Of a stretch of 64,000 nt of DNA, positions 36,151 through 48,300 are shown one piece after another. Made by a program: the position numbers and the translations under genes. The stretch covers positions 186,001 through 250,000 of the forward strand of contig JAZKJV010008267.1 of NCBI GenBank assembly GCA_037367405.1. The letters run 5' to 3'. The stretch comes from Ottelia alismoides. Taxonomy: Eukaryota; Streptophyta; Magnoliopsida; Alismatales; Hydrocharitaceae. Position 1 is the stretch's first letter; each line of letters starts with the position of its first letter. The notes under the pieces were generated by a model, which did not search any database, was not told the origin of the DNA, and saw only the letters and a program-made list of their open reading frames with translations.

Positions 36151-37120
36151 TGGTATTAGAGCCATGACTCTGACCTAATTCCTCTCCCATCCCAACCAGC
36201 GGCGTCGCCCGATGCCTCTGGCCTCCAGGCCTGCCCAACGATGTTGCACGACACCTCCAGGCACCCCTCCCGCCGCCCATAGCCCAGCCGCCCTCCTACA
36301 CCAAACCCCTCCCGTCGCCCGAAGCCTTCCCGTCGCCCCAAAGCCCTCCCGTCGCCCGAAGCCCTACCGCAAGAAACCCCTCCCGCCACCCGATCTCCAG
36401 TGCCAGCCCTCCCTCCTTCACCGAAACCCCTCCCGCACCCACCATCTCTCCCGCTACCCGATTCCCCATCCCCAACCCTCCCTCCTATGCCGAAACCTCT
36501 CCCGCACCTACCCTTCCTCCTGGCACCCGATATCCCATCACCAGCCCTCCCTCCTGCCGCCCCTCGCCACCCGATATCCCATCACCAGCCCGATACCCCA
36601 TTGCCCCCCGATACCCCATCGCTAGCCCTCCCTCCTGCCGCCCCTAGCCAGCCCGATCGCCAGCCCCTCCTGATCTCCAGCCGCCTACCCTCCCTGGCCT
36701 GCGAGACCTCTAGGCCCCTCCTGCCCCTCTCCAGTCCCACTCCAGACCACCTCTCCATCGACCTCACATGCCCACCAACCCCTCCAGCCTCGATGCTGTA
36801 TTCCAAAGCTGCTCACCCGAGGCTGCCTTCCCGCTAGCCTGAAGACATCTTCCCAAGTTGTCTGCCAGAAGCCACTCTCTGCTACTTTGTTGCACATCTC
36901 TCATATGCCTTCTCTCCTAAATAATATTTCTTCGTTGAACTACTGAATCTCCATGATACTTGCTTGATCAAAACTATCAGAACTTTCTAGGTTAATTTTT
37001 TGGACGTGTGCGATCATCGTGACTTCTAATGAGCCTAAGACTTTGTATTCGAATTCCTCGGTACTGATACATGGCACGTCTATCAAATAAAGGGCTTCGA
37101 AGATTATGTCTTATGGTCCC
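36151..37120 (+). other. Copia A PBS, C-rich leader and start of gag
   Basis: The PBS at 36151-36168 matches the 3' end of initiator tRNA-Met with small changes. 36200-36830 is CCTCC/CCCGATA-type low complexity, and its proline-rich frames are not considered genes. 37019-37120 is the first part of gag (EPKTLYSNSS...GFEDYVLW). The frame is shifted near 37082, and its initiator is GTG where the relative B has ATG. Confidence 0.7.
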
Positions 37121-37355
37121 TGTGGAGAAGAGAGACAGAATGTGATGTCTATTCCATAGGGTTAGGGTCTCTTATATAGAGAGAAAACCCTAGAGAGTAC
37201 AAGAGGAAAAATACATGAATACCCCTGAGGGGTTACGGAACCCGAAGGGTTAAAGGTTACGGAACATGAAGGGTCAAGGGTTACGGAACCCGAAAGGTCA
37301 AGGGTTACGGAACCCGAAAGGTTACAAATATAATTGTAATATAATAATTCTAACA
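37121..37355 (-). repeat. 3' LTR of Copia B
   Basis: 235 bp. On the minus strand it starts TGTTAGAATT and ends CTCCACA. It contains about four direct repeats of a 20-odd-base unit around GGTTACGGAACCCGAA (37215-37330). Confidence 0.95.
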
Positions 37356-37362
37356 CTCCCCC

Positions 37363-40300
37363 TCAAGTTGGAGCATATCTGTCGATCATGCCCAACTTGG
37401 ATACTAAGTACATTAGACGCTTCCTTGGAAGAGCCTTTGTGAGGATGTCTGCAAGTTGAAGTTCAATGGAGATGTGTGGAGTGCTGATTCGTCCTTCTCG
37501 TACCGCATCACGAATAAAATGGCAATCAACTTCAATGTGTTTTGTCCTCTCATGGAAAACTGGATTGGTGGCGATGTATGTGGCAGACTTGTTGTCGCAG
37601 TATAAGGGTACAGGAGTGGCGACTGACATGCCAAGTTCTGTTAGGAAAGAAACAAGCCATGTGATCTCACATGTGACCTGAGCCATTGCCCTGTATTCTG
37701 CTAACGCACTAGATCTGGATACCACTGTCTGCTTCTTGCTTCGCCAAGTGACAAGATTATCCCCAACAAACATGGCGTATCCTGTAGTGGATCGACGGTC
37801 CTCAGGAGAGCTAGCATAGTCAGAATCTGTATAGGCGGAGATATTAGTGTGTCCATTCACCCCATAGAAAAGTCCACGTCCGGGAGATTCCTTCAAATAT
37901 CGAAGGATCAAAAGAACATCCTGCCAGTGACTGTAAAGAGGCTTCTCCATATATTGACTGGCTCTGCTCACAGCATATGATATGTCCGACCTAGTAACAG
38001 TGAGATAGAGTAATTTTCCCACTACGCTTCTGTATCGTGTTGCATCCTCAAATGCTGGATCAGTAGATGCTGAATATTTTCTCACTTCTGCAGGGATGCC
38101 AGATGGCTTGCATCCAAGAAGTCCTGCCTCAGTCAGAATATCGAGGCAATACTTTCTCTGTGAAAGATGGAGCCCCTCTGTAGTGCGTATTACTTCGATG
38201 CCAAGAAAATAACGAAGTTGGCCGAGATCTTTCGTGACAAAGACCTTCTGGAGGAAGGCCTTGGTCTCCTGAATACCATCTACATCATCTCCTGTGATAA
38301 CCATATCATCAACATAGACAGCAAGGATGATCGTGCCAGTAGACCGTCGTCTAACAAAGACAGAGTAGTCAGATGTTGTCCTCTGAAAACCAAGTATGTT
38401 GATCTCCATAGTGAGCCTGTCAAACTATGCCCTTGGGCTCTGCTTCAGGCCATAAATGGCCTTGCGTAGTCGACATACATGCTCCCCCTCGACTACATAC
38501 CCCGGCGGTTGCATCATGTAGACCTCCTCCTCAAGATCACCATAAAGAAAGGCGTTCTTCACATCAAGTTGATAAATGGGCCAAGCCTTGTTGGCAGCAA
38601 CAGAGAGAATGGTACGTATCGACCCCATTCTGGCAACAGGCGAGAAGGTCTCAAAATAATCAACTCCAAAGGTTTGTGTGAAACCTTTGGCAACAAGTCT
38701 GGCTTTCAACCTGTCAATAGAACCATCAGGCGACTGTTTGGTCGTGAAGACCCATCGACAAGCCACAGGGCGAACTCCCGGGGGACACGGCACAAGATCC
38801 CACGTACCCCGGGAGGTAAGTGCATCCATCTCCTCATCCATGGCCTGTCGCCAACCTTGATCTTGCATTGCACTGAAATGATCTTTTGGAATGGTAATAG
38901 CATTAAGAGCATCTGCAAATCTCTTGTCACAACTAGATAAACCATCTGTAGAAGTAAAATGTGACATGGGGTGATACGTACATTTCCTTTTTTGCTTGCG
39001 TAGAGCTATAGGAAGCCCAGGTACATTCGGGACAGCAGTGGTGGGAGCACTTGAAGTGGTCATTTCATCCTGCATAAAAGGGACAGGCAAAGGTACAGAC
39101 ACTGGTGTAGAAGGTATAGAGGTACGCTGGCGAGTATAGACGATTGGTGGAGGAGGGAGGTCCAGAGGAATGTCACATACAGTCTGTGTGAAATAACTTG
39201 TTTGCTCAAAGAAGGTGACATCAGCAGATACATAGTATCGACGTCCAACAGGATCATAGCAGCGACAACCTTTCTGGGTACGTGAGTACCCAAGAAAGAC
39301 GCATTTGATGGCACGAGAGGATAATTTGTCAGCTGCATGAAAGTTATGGACAAAAGCAATACAACCAAAAATTCGCAGAAGTATAGGAAAAGGAGACTCG
39401 GTAGGATAAAGTAAGGAAAATGGAGTTGCCCCTTTGAGAACTGATGAAGGAACACGGTTGATGAGATACACTGCAGTAAGGATAGCATCTCCCCAGTATT
39501 GTTTAGGAACACTCATTTGACTAAGAAGAGATCTGGCAACATTTAGCAAGTGTCGGAGTTTCCTCTCAGCTATACCATTCTGTTGTGAGGTATATGGACA
39601 TGATGTTTGGTGAACAGTTCCCTGGGATGCAAAGAAAGAGGTCAAGTCATGTTGGGTTAACTCAAGAGCATTGTCGGTACGAATGATCTTAACAATGCTA
39701 GAAAAGTAAGTTTTAACATATTGAAAGAAATTTCGGACAATTTGATTAATCTCAGAACGCTCCTTTATTAGATAGACCCAAGAAGATCGACTATAATCAT
39801 CAACAAAAACTATAAAGTAGCGATGACCACTTAATGTGCGGATCGGACAAGGTCCCCAAACATCACAATGAACAAGATGAAAAGCAGCAGTACTACGAGA
39901 CTCCGTACGAATAGGAAACGAAGTCCGATGGTGTTTCCCGAACTCACATGCCTCGCACTGAAAGGGCTTCAGAGCAGAGAGTTCAGGAAACATCATGGAG
40001 ATGGCCTTAGCAGAGGGATGTCCAAGGCGCATATGCCATAGGAGTGGATCTTCGGAGATAGATGCAGCACCAACAAAATTGGAGTCTGATGGTATGTCAA
40101 GGTAATATAGGCCGTTCTTCTCATGACCCCCACCAAAAATCTGCCTCGTCCGAATGTCCTGAAAATAACAACAAGACTCATCAAATATCACACGACAATG
40201 AAGCTCAACACAAAGCTTGTGAACTGACAACAAGCTAAGATGAAAATCAGGAGCACAGTGAACCCCCGAAAGTCGGAGCTTGGAAGAGAATTCCATAGTT

Positions 40301-41508
40301 CCGACAGTAGTAATCTGTGATTGAGTCCCATTAGCGACTCGAACTGACTTCACAGAGGTAGATGGTATGGAAGAGGTGAGCAAACTACCTTCTCCAGTGA
40401 GATGAGTAGAGGTGCCGGAATCAATAATCCAAGCTGGAGTAGGAGTGATAGCAGAGTTGGCTATTGTACCTGAAGGAGTGGCCAGAGCAGCAGTTGTAGT
40501 ATTACTAGTGGTAGTAGGCCCTGGAGTCTGAAGGATCTGCATTAGGCGGGAATAATCTGCATCATTAAGATGAACAGTCTTGCCACTGGAGCTAGGCGAT
40601 GCTTCTTCCACATCATAGGCATCCTCATAAGCATTATTGGCGTGATAAGAAGGTACGCCAAACTTCTGCCAGCATCGTTCAGTCGGGTGGTTCCACCTAC
40701 CACAGTGAGTGCATGGGGCAGTAGAGTCTCGCCCACGACCACGACCAAAGTCACGGCCTCGTCCAGATTCCCGTCCACGACCACGACATGGATCGCGACC
40801 GCGTCCTCCTCGCAAGCCGTATCTGCCTCCTCGCCCAGATGAGACGATGTGTGCAAAGTTCTCCGTTGAAGGTGAGATAGGATGTCGGGCAACGGATGTC
40901 TCGAGCTCCTCAAGTCGGCCAAAGATGGCCTTCATTGTTGGCAGTGTGTCTGATATAAGAAATTGCTCCTTCGCTGCATGGTACCTAGAATGCAGGCCAT
41001 CAAGGAAGCGATATACCTGCCAGTCAGAACGCTCTTGTATCTGTTTGGTGCAACATGAGGGCTGGAATATTGCAAGCTCCTCATACAGACTGGATAGATG
41101 CCTGTAGTACTCGATGAGGGTGGAATCACCTTGAGATGCCGACCAGATTCGCCTGTAAATATCTGCAAGGCGTGACTTCGTCTTCTTCTGGGAGTATGTT
41201 TGCTCGAGATCCTCCCACATTTCCTTGGCCGTATTTTTGTAAAGAAGATTTGAGGCAATATGAGCCTCAACACTGTTGGTCATCCAGTTGATAACCAAAT
41301 AGTTGTCAGTCTGCCAATTGTCGTACTCTTTGTCCTTTTCATCTAAAGGATCTTTAGTCAAAATGTAGAGTTTCCTTTGACCACCAATGAACACCATAAA
41401 AGATCGAGACTAGAGCACGTAATTTTCTGTGCCCTTGAGTTTGATAGTAGTGCCTTGTGCCATAACATTCGTGGCCAAGGGCTTTGTCTCGGTAGAAGAA
41501 GGCGCCAT
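37363..41508 (-). pseudogene. gag-pol: Copia gag-pol polyprotein with two nonsense codons
   Basis: A single frame of 1382 codons from ATG 41508. In order it has a gag region (LIEYYRHLSSLYEEL), a CCHC knuckle (CTHCGRWNHPTERC, about residue 266), protease (WIIDSGTSTHLTG, about 360), a GAG-pre-integrase box (LLWHMRLGH ... CEACEFGKHHR), integrase (CDVWGP, RTDNALEL, CPYTSQQNGIAERK), reverse transcriptase (RWVFTTKQSPDG, LDVKNAFLYGDL, AVYVDDMV) and RNase H (SDYASSPEDRRSTTGY, LYCDNKSA, HIEVDCHF). This order is diagnostic of Ty1/copia. TAG codons stand at 41410-41412 (about residue 33) and 38425-38427 (just before FDRL, in KQSPRA-FDRL), each where relatives have Trp. Otherwise there is no frameshift. 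It would need readthrough or complementation. Confidence 0.93.
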
Positions 41509-41903
41509 GGTGGTCTTAAAATAGAAAACGATCCTGTGATCAACTAAGGATGCATATAAGAGCTAAAAATACCCTAAAACTCACGTTTGCCCTTGAAGAA
41601 GGGCTGAAAACCCCCAATGGACAGCATATCTGGATTCTTGGAAGCGATCCGTGATGAGTTTTGGATCTCCAAAGAGTCCTACGGTACCCATGGAGGGTTG
41701 CTGTGGGGCCAACGGCCTTCGTAGGAGGTCCTGAAAGCGCAGAATAGCGCTAGCGGGAGGGCTGCTGCACTGGAGGTGATTGGAGGGCCTTGCGCGGGGC
41801 CCTAATTCAGGGAAGAGGGCCCGCGCATTCTTTTACGAGGCTTGAAGGTGGCGGTGGGGATTTTAGGTCAGAACCCCGGTCTAGGACCGTTGCTCTGATA
41901 CCA

Positions 41904-42138
41904 TGTGGAGAAGAGAGACAGAATGTGATGTCTATTCCATAGGGCTAGGGTCTCTTATATAGAGAGAAAACCCTAGAGAGTACAAGAGGAAAAATACATG
42001 AATACCCCTGAGGGGTTACGGAACCCGAAGGGTTAAAGGTTACGGAACATGAAGGGTCAAGGGTTACGGAACCCGAAAGGTCAAGGGTTACGGAACCCGA
42101 AAGGTTACAAATATAATTGTAATATAATAATTCTAACA
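41904..42138 (-). repeat. 5' LTR of Copia B
   Basis: 235 bp, same as 37121-37355 except for one seen C/T difference (about 41943). The adjacent PBS defines it as the 5' LTR. TATATAAGAGA on the minus strand is a probable promoter. Confidence 0.95.
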
Positions 42139-42143
42139 GTCCC

Positions 42144-43130
42144 GATCTTTCAAGGTATTTATTGGTGGTCAACGGAAGAACTATGTTCTCACTAAAGATC
42201 TGCCCAAGGAGACATACAAAGACTATGATACCCGGTACATGGATAACTGCCAAGCAATTATGTGGATGACCTACAATGTTGATCCGGATATAGCTTCGAA
42301 TCTTCTATACAAGGAGACGACAAAAGCTATTTCTTAGAGTCTCGAAAACACTTACTCCCAAAAGACAACCCAGTCCAGGCTACCAGATATCTATACACGG
42401 ATTTGATCTACAAATCAAGGAGATACAACTTTGATCGAGTACTATCGACCCCTCACATGCATATTTGAGGAGCTTCTTATTTTCCAACCTGCTTGCTGTG
42501 ACAAACAAATAGGAACGTGCGGAGTGGCAAGTGTATCATTTCTTATCAGGTTTACATCCGCGATACAAGCTGGTGAAGGATCAATTTCTGACTGCTGCAG
42601 CTCTACCCAGTCTAAAGACCATCTTTGGTCGACTACAGAAGCTTAAGTTTTCGTCTCCTCTTCTGTCCACTGAGACTACAACCCATTTTGCTAGAGGGCG
42701 AGCCAATTACCAAGGGGGACGTGGACGCGATTTTGGTTGGGGTCGTGGCCGTGGACGTGACTTCGGACATGGCCCTACTACTCCACGCTTTCCAACATGC
42801 ACACACTGTGGTCACCTGAATCATCCGTCAAAAGATTGCTTGGAAAAGTTTGGTATGCCTCCTAATGCCAATAATGGCTATGAGACAACCTCATATGATA
42901 GCTCCTATGATACCCCAGATACCTCTCATGATCAGCCTTCCAGTGATAGTCGGGCTTCTTTTACTGCATCTGAGTATGCTCGTCTTCGACAACTGCTACA
43001 GAACTCTGCTAGTGATACTACTGTGTCTGCTTCTACTATTAGTCTGGCCACTACATCAGGCACAGTTGCCAGCTCTGCCTCTACGTCTACTCTTGCATGG
43101 ATCATTGACTGTCTTCTAGTGAAATACATC
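42144..43130 (+). pseudogene. Copia A gag and protease start, decayed
   Basis: It resumes after the B insertion with SRSFKVFIGGQRKNYVLTKD, then LIEYYRPLTCIFEEL and a CCHC knuckle (CTHCGHLNHPSKDC, about 42797-42838). It ends at AWIID, the start of the protease active site. In-frame stops and at least two frameshifts are present. It breaks abruptly into late reverse transcriptase sequence near 43110-43135, so protease, integrase and early RT are deleted. Confidence 0.8.
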
Positions 43131-44085
43131 TGACTATTCTGCGTTTGTCAGAAGACGAACAATTGGTACTATTATACTTGCAGTCTACGTGGATGATATG
43201 GTTGTCACATGTGATGATGATAATGGGATAGTAGAGACCAAGGCCTTCCTCCAGAAGATGTTTGTTACCAAGGACCTTGGTCTTCTACGCTACTTCTTGG
43301 GCATAGAAGTACTACGCACTACAGAGGGCCTTCATCTATCGCAGAGGAAATACTGTTTGGACATTCTCACTGAAGCTGGATTACTTGGATGCAAGCCCTC
43401 TGGTATTCCTGTATGTCCAAAGAAACACTTTACTTCCTCTGATCCTGTCTTTGAAGACATTACTCGATACAGAAGCATGGTTGGCAAACTTTTTTACCTT
43501 ACTGTCACCAGGCCAGATATTTCTTTTGCAGTGAGCAGAGTTAGATAACATATGGAGCAACCTTGTTACAGTCACTGGCAGGATGTTCTTCAGATTCTAC
43601 GATACTTGAAAGAATCACCAAGACATGGCCTATTCTATGGGGCAAATGGGTATACGATTGTTATCGCATATGCTGATGCTGATTATGCAAATTCGCCAGA
43701 GGATCGATGCTCTGTCACAGGATATGCTATGATGTTTGGAGGAAATCTTGTTACTTGGAGAAGCAAGAAACAAATTGTTGTGTCCATATCCAGTGCAGAA
43801 GCAGAATATAGGGCGATGGCCCAAGCTACCTGTGAGATCACATAGTTATTAACTTTTCTGCAAGAGCTTGGTATTATTGTCACTACTCCTATTCCACTAT
43901 ACTGTGACAACAAATCTGCTACCTATATTGCCACAAATCCTGTGTTTCATGAGCGAACCAAGCATATAGAGATCGACTGCCATTTTGTTCGCGATGCTAT
44001 CAGGATTGGAAGAATAGCTACTCCTCATATCAGCACAGATCTTCAGCTTGCAGATATCTTCACAAAGGCATTACCCAAGAAGCAT
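43131..44085 (+). pseudogene. Copia A reverse transcriptase end and RNase H, decayed
   Basis: It continues TSDYSAFVRRR, AVYVDDMVVT (RT active-site box), FVTKDLGLLRYFLGIEV, then RNase H with ADADYANSPEDR, LYCDNKSATYIATNP and HIEIDCHF. Stops occur at about 43546 and 43844. Near ALPKKH it is split by a LINE. The true end resumes at 45117 with VSKLGM-DRYAPT type sequence and the PPT. Confidence 0.85.
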
Positions 44086-45100
44086 TTTTTTGAAACTTAA
44101 AAGAGGGGGAGACACTCGGCGGTGTTCACCCCAATATATTAAAAGAGAAAAAGCAAAAGAATAATTACATAGAGTATAGAACAAGTAAGAAAGCCGACCA
44201 TCCGAGAGGAAGGCCGCATACAGTGCAAAACCCCAAGAAATCCCAAAAGGCTACCCCTGGGACCAGTCCTCCAGAAGCCGCATTGCGCGTATAATGATAT
44301 TCTCCCTGTAGAATCTTTGAGAGGAAAAAATAGCCTCATTCCTCCCCAGCCAAGTACTCCAAATCCTCGCAAGTGGGTCCAAAAGAAGCTTCCTGTCCCG
44401 ACCACGTGAATTGACCAAGCTCTCACACACGGCCGGAAAGGAGATCGCATTGAGCCAAGGGACATCAACCCAAATCGAAAGAACAAGAGGGCATTCGAAG
44501 AACAGATGGGTGATAGTTTCCCGTACCGCACCACAGAGACCGCACGTCGGAAGAATATTCGGCAAGAAAACCGCACATCGATCGCGAGTCAAAAGCCGTC
44601 CACGACGAAGGAGCCAGAAGAACATACCAATGCGCTCCGGAAGTTTGAGGGACCAAAGGAATCGACAGTCGCGTAGCAAGAGAACGTCAACAGCATGCAA
44701 GGACGGAGAGAGAGCCAAATATGCCTTACGCGTGGAGAAAGACCCATCCTTCCAGGTCCAGTGATCACGCCCACCAGACGGCCGAGGGGCATCAACAAGG
44801 AGAGCCATAAGAGAAGGGAAGTCATCCAGCCGAAGCTCCGAAAGGCTGTCAGCGATCCTAGGACACCAGGAGCCGTGTTCCCAACACGAGGCGACAGAGG
44901 CCTCCTTGTTCTCGACCAAAGCGAAGAGACGCGGGAACCTTAAATTGAAAGCACCCCTACCAGCCCAGTCATCTGTCAAGAATCTGAATGAATTCCCATT
45001 GCCTAGCACAGGCACAAAGAGAGACCGATTACGCCCAAAGACCTTCGTCACACCGCGCCAGAAAGGAGAGATGGAGCAAACAGAATTGCCCCTAAACAGA
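44086..45100 (-). mobile_element. 5'-truncated L1-type LINE in Copia A
   Basis: A perfect 16-base duplication, ATTACCCAAGAAGCAT, lies at 44070-44085 and 45101-45116. The poly(A) tail appears as TTTTTT beside 44086. The minus strand encodes the C-terminal part of ORF2: FRFLTDDWAGRGAFNLRFPR, KLPERIGMFFWLLRRGR and a zf-RVT knuckle (CGLCGAVRETITHLFFEC), ending LGRNEAIF. Known: this is the region after the RT of plant L1 elements. The copy is only about 1 kb long, a typical result of incomplete target-primed reverse transcription. The frame (45100-44251) is open, so it is fairly young. Confidence 0.93.
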
Positions 45101-45177
45101 ATTACCCAAGAAGCATCTTTCTTGGATTGTTTCCAAGTTGGGCATGACTGATAGATATGCTCCAACTTGAGGGGGAG

Positions 45178-45349
45178 TGTCAGTAATATATATTCTACGT
45201 CTCTTAATTATTCACTGTAACCCCACTAGGGGCACTTATGTACTTTCTCCTCCTTTAGACTCTCTAAGGTTTCTAGGGTTTAATCCTATATAAGGACCCC
45301 TAGGACTATGGAATAAAACAAGCTATTTCATTCCTACTTTTCTTCCACA
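45178..45349 (+). repeat. 3' LTR of Copia A
   Basis: 172 bp, TGTCAGTAAT...CTTCCACA, preceded by the PPT CTTGAGGGGGAG. It aligns with the 5' LTR. Confidence 0.9.
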
Positions 45350-45354
45350 GAGCC

Positions 45355-48300
45355 ATTTAACCCTCTACCATGAAAATAACGTAGACATTCATCTGATGAT
45401 GATTAAGTGAAGTAGAAGAAGCCCTAGCTGCTTATGTATGTTCTTATGTAAAATTTTCCTCCCGTAGGGAAGAATTTTCCATGCAAATCATGCAGTTCCT
45501 TGTTTGTTCTCTTGTTACTGTTTTCTCCATGTGGTATCAAAACCGTCTGATCATGGATTAGGTGTTATTTGGGAAGCTTTTTTATACTTTGTATATATTG
45601 AAGGCATCCACAATTGGGTTGTGGGTGACCGAGGTCTTTTCTTCTGTACCTAGATCTCCTACACGAGGATGATCTTCTTGTGGAGAAACCGATATAGAAA
45701 TCGATGCTAAGATGTTATTTCACAATATCTCGAATTGCTTTAGTCAATGCCATCGATCGCCCAGTTTCACGTTACCGATTGATTAGTACTGCTCTTTGCA
45801 GTTCAGTAGTGTAATTGATCACTTTGCCCTGAGTGATCGGTCAATTTCTGGTTGTTTTCTAGGACAGTTGTATGATATATCAAAACTTCATGCTGATCGG
45901 TCGTCCTCTACTCTTGTCCTTTCTGAGGAGTTGTTTGTGATCGATCAAGATTACAGATTGACTGATCATCATTTGCTCTTATCCGATTCCTTATACAGGA
46001 TTCCTTTTTGCTCAATCAAGATTCTCGATTGATCGAGCATGTTCAAGTTGCTATGATGGTTGACTGGAGAAGACACACCATACGAGTGTCAAGATATAAC
46101 CTCAATAAAACTCATGAAGGATAACTATCTTTATATAGGTTGCCATCAATGACGTGGGAATCACTCATCGATGGCATGTTAGCTCTAGTAGAGGAACACA
46201 TAAAAGAGTATAAAGGAAGATAATTAGAAGTGGGAGCAGTGAAAGACAAGGGATGGATTATCAACCCCGTGTCTATAAGTTCAACCTCTTATCCTTAGAC
46301 TAGTGACGGCTTATTTCATGTGGAATTTTTTGCCACTGTGATTGAAAAGAGGATGTTTGAATCTACCAACCCACCTATGAGATACACGGTCTTGATCAAG
46401 GAGATGATTGTAGAAAGCTTCTACGGACGCTTAAATCCAAATATGAGAATTCTGATTATTGTGGATAATTGGGAGATTCTTAGCTTAAAAAACGTATCAA
46501 AATTGTGTTTGAAGAACTTGACAAGAAAGGTGCTTTGATTATCTTATCATCTTGTTATGAATTGAATTTAAATAGTGATGCTACTGACCATATGATAAAG
46601 TATACATGATATTTGAGAAGTATAAACTTGAATCAGGCTATAACCATGTGGCACTTTTACTGGTGGGTGAAGGTACCCATTATAGGGAAAGAAAGTATCA
46701 CGATGTATGATCACTTTATGCTATCCAATGCTCTTTATGTCACTGATCTTCCTTTGAACCTTATCTATACTAGTAAGATCTCAGAATAACTAAACTGCAG
46801 TCTGATTTTTTGTAAGGATCGTTATGGGTGGTGGGATCTACTGTCAGGGAGGAAGATTGAGATTGATATGGTCATTGAAGATCTCTACAAGCTATCCATA
46901 ACGATCACTCTCTTTGGTCTCAACTATCTCTCGTAGAAGAAGGTCAACAAAGCAGTTTACGGATGATTCATTTTGGCACTACCACTTGGGTCACCTTCTT
47001 CAGGAGCCTAGAGCTTCTTCCTGATTTGTTTTCAGGAGTCGATGTTAATTCGTGATGAGGTATGTTAGCTCGTTAAGCATTCCGGAGTGGTTTTTCCTAC
47101 GTTTGGGGAAAAAGTTCTACTTTTGAACTGGTGTAGTTGTTTGGGGTCTAACATGGGCATGAACAAAGCCTTCCTCTACAAATGGGCAGTTCGTATATGG
47201 GGTTCGAATGACGCGCAGGTGGTGAAAATGCTTCGGGATATATATGGGGTGGGCGGGGGGTTGACGCCATGGCAGATGAAATTTGAGTCACCTTTGTGGT
47301 CTGGAATTAAGAAAATTATGCCTCAGCTGGCTGATGATCTCAAACCAGTTATTGGAGTTGGTACCACGTTCAAATTTTGGCGCGACAATTGGACAGGAGA
47401 CGGATGTTTAGAACATAAATTCCCCCGATTGTTTGCACTAGCGATGGTGAAGGAAGCAACATTATCGGAGGTAGCGGTGGAGGGAGCATGGGCACCAATC
47501 TTCCTTTCTGAACTCTCGCAACAGCGGGCTGAAGATTACATGACCCTCTTGGACTCCCTTGCGCAGCGGGAGCCTTTCTCTGGGGAGCGTGATCATTACC
47601 AATGGGGCGATACATCCTTCACGGTTAAGAAAGCTTATATAAGCATAACGAGAACTTCTGAGGGAAGAGATGAGGAGCTAATCCGAGATATACGCATTAT
47701 ATGGGCGACGAGCATTCCGGTAAGGGTCGAAGTTTTCCTCTGGTGCCTCCGTCACGGGAGAATTATGGACAAAGTAAGAAGGGGCCGCATCTTGAACATG
47801 GAGGAGCGAAGAAGACGCTGAACACCTTTTCTTCAAGTGTGCGTGGTCAGCAAGGGTCTGGTCGGACTTAGACATTCGATGGCTGCAATCAGATGGGATG
47901 GAGGGTTTTTGGAACTCGATTCGAAGGGTGGCAGGAAACTCCAGTGATGATTGCTCAAAACCGCTAAGTGCCCTTTGGGCTATCTGGATGGGGCGCAACG
48001 AGCTAATATTCAAGAACCAACGCTTCTATAGTGAAAATGTAGTGACACAATGTAACGCTTTGCACAACTTCTGGCTTTCACGGTGATGTAATGTGATTTA
48101 AATTTATTGAATATACAAGCGGTGATCCCCGCAGTGGGGAATCACCCATCTTTCAGTCAAAAAAATGGGCTGAATCTGTTCACGGCTATAGATATTTTTT
48201 TCACATTTATCTATTAGTGGCCCAGATGCATGTTTACTTATTTATTGAAGACTGAGATTGTTGAGATTTTATTAAAATAATTATTATTAATTTGACACTT

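Larger units (their letters stand above)
37121..42138 (-). mobile_element. Copia element B, young and complete in structure
   Basis: 5018 bp with 235-bp LTRs (37121-37355 and 41904-42138) that differ at one position seen. A perfect GTCCC duplication lies at 37116-37120 and 42139-42143. The PBS (complement GCTCTGATACCA, 41892-41903) abuts the right LTR, and a PPT (minus GAGGGGGAG) abuts the left LTR. It carries one gag-pol frame on the minus strand with only two nonsense codons. It inserted into gag of the related element A. Confidence 0.95.
35979..45349 (+). mobile_element. Copia element A (degenerate, host to two later insertions)
   Basis: Two 172-bp LTRs (35979-36150, 45178-45349) begin TGTTAG or TGTCAG and end CCACA. 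A PBS (TGGTATTAGAGCC, 36151) and a PPT (GAGGGGGAG before 45178) flank the interior. Target duplications are GAGTC (35974-35978) and GAGCC (45350-45354), differing by one base. The interior contains Copia B inside gag and a LINE inside the RNase H end. The element's own body has lost everything between protease and late reverse transcriptase. About 10% of LTR positions differ, so it is clearly older than B. Confidence 0.88.

Noticed and set aside
36212..36837. Proline-rich frames of 137 and 145 residues
   Set aside because: They fall in the C-rich leader of Copia A between the PBS and gag, and both frames are open through repeats.
44411..45151. Plus-strand frames of 81-117 residues
   Set aside because: They are antisense shadows of the LINE ORF2 frame on the minus strand.
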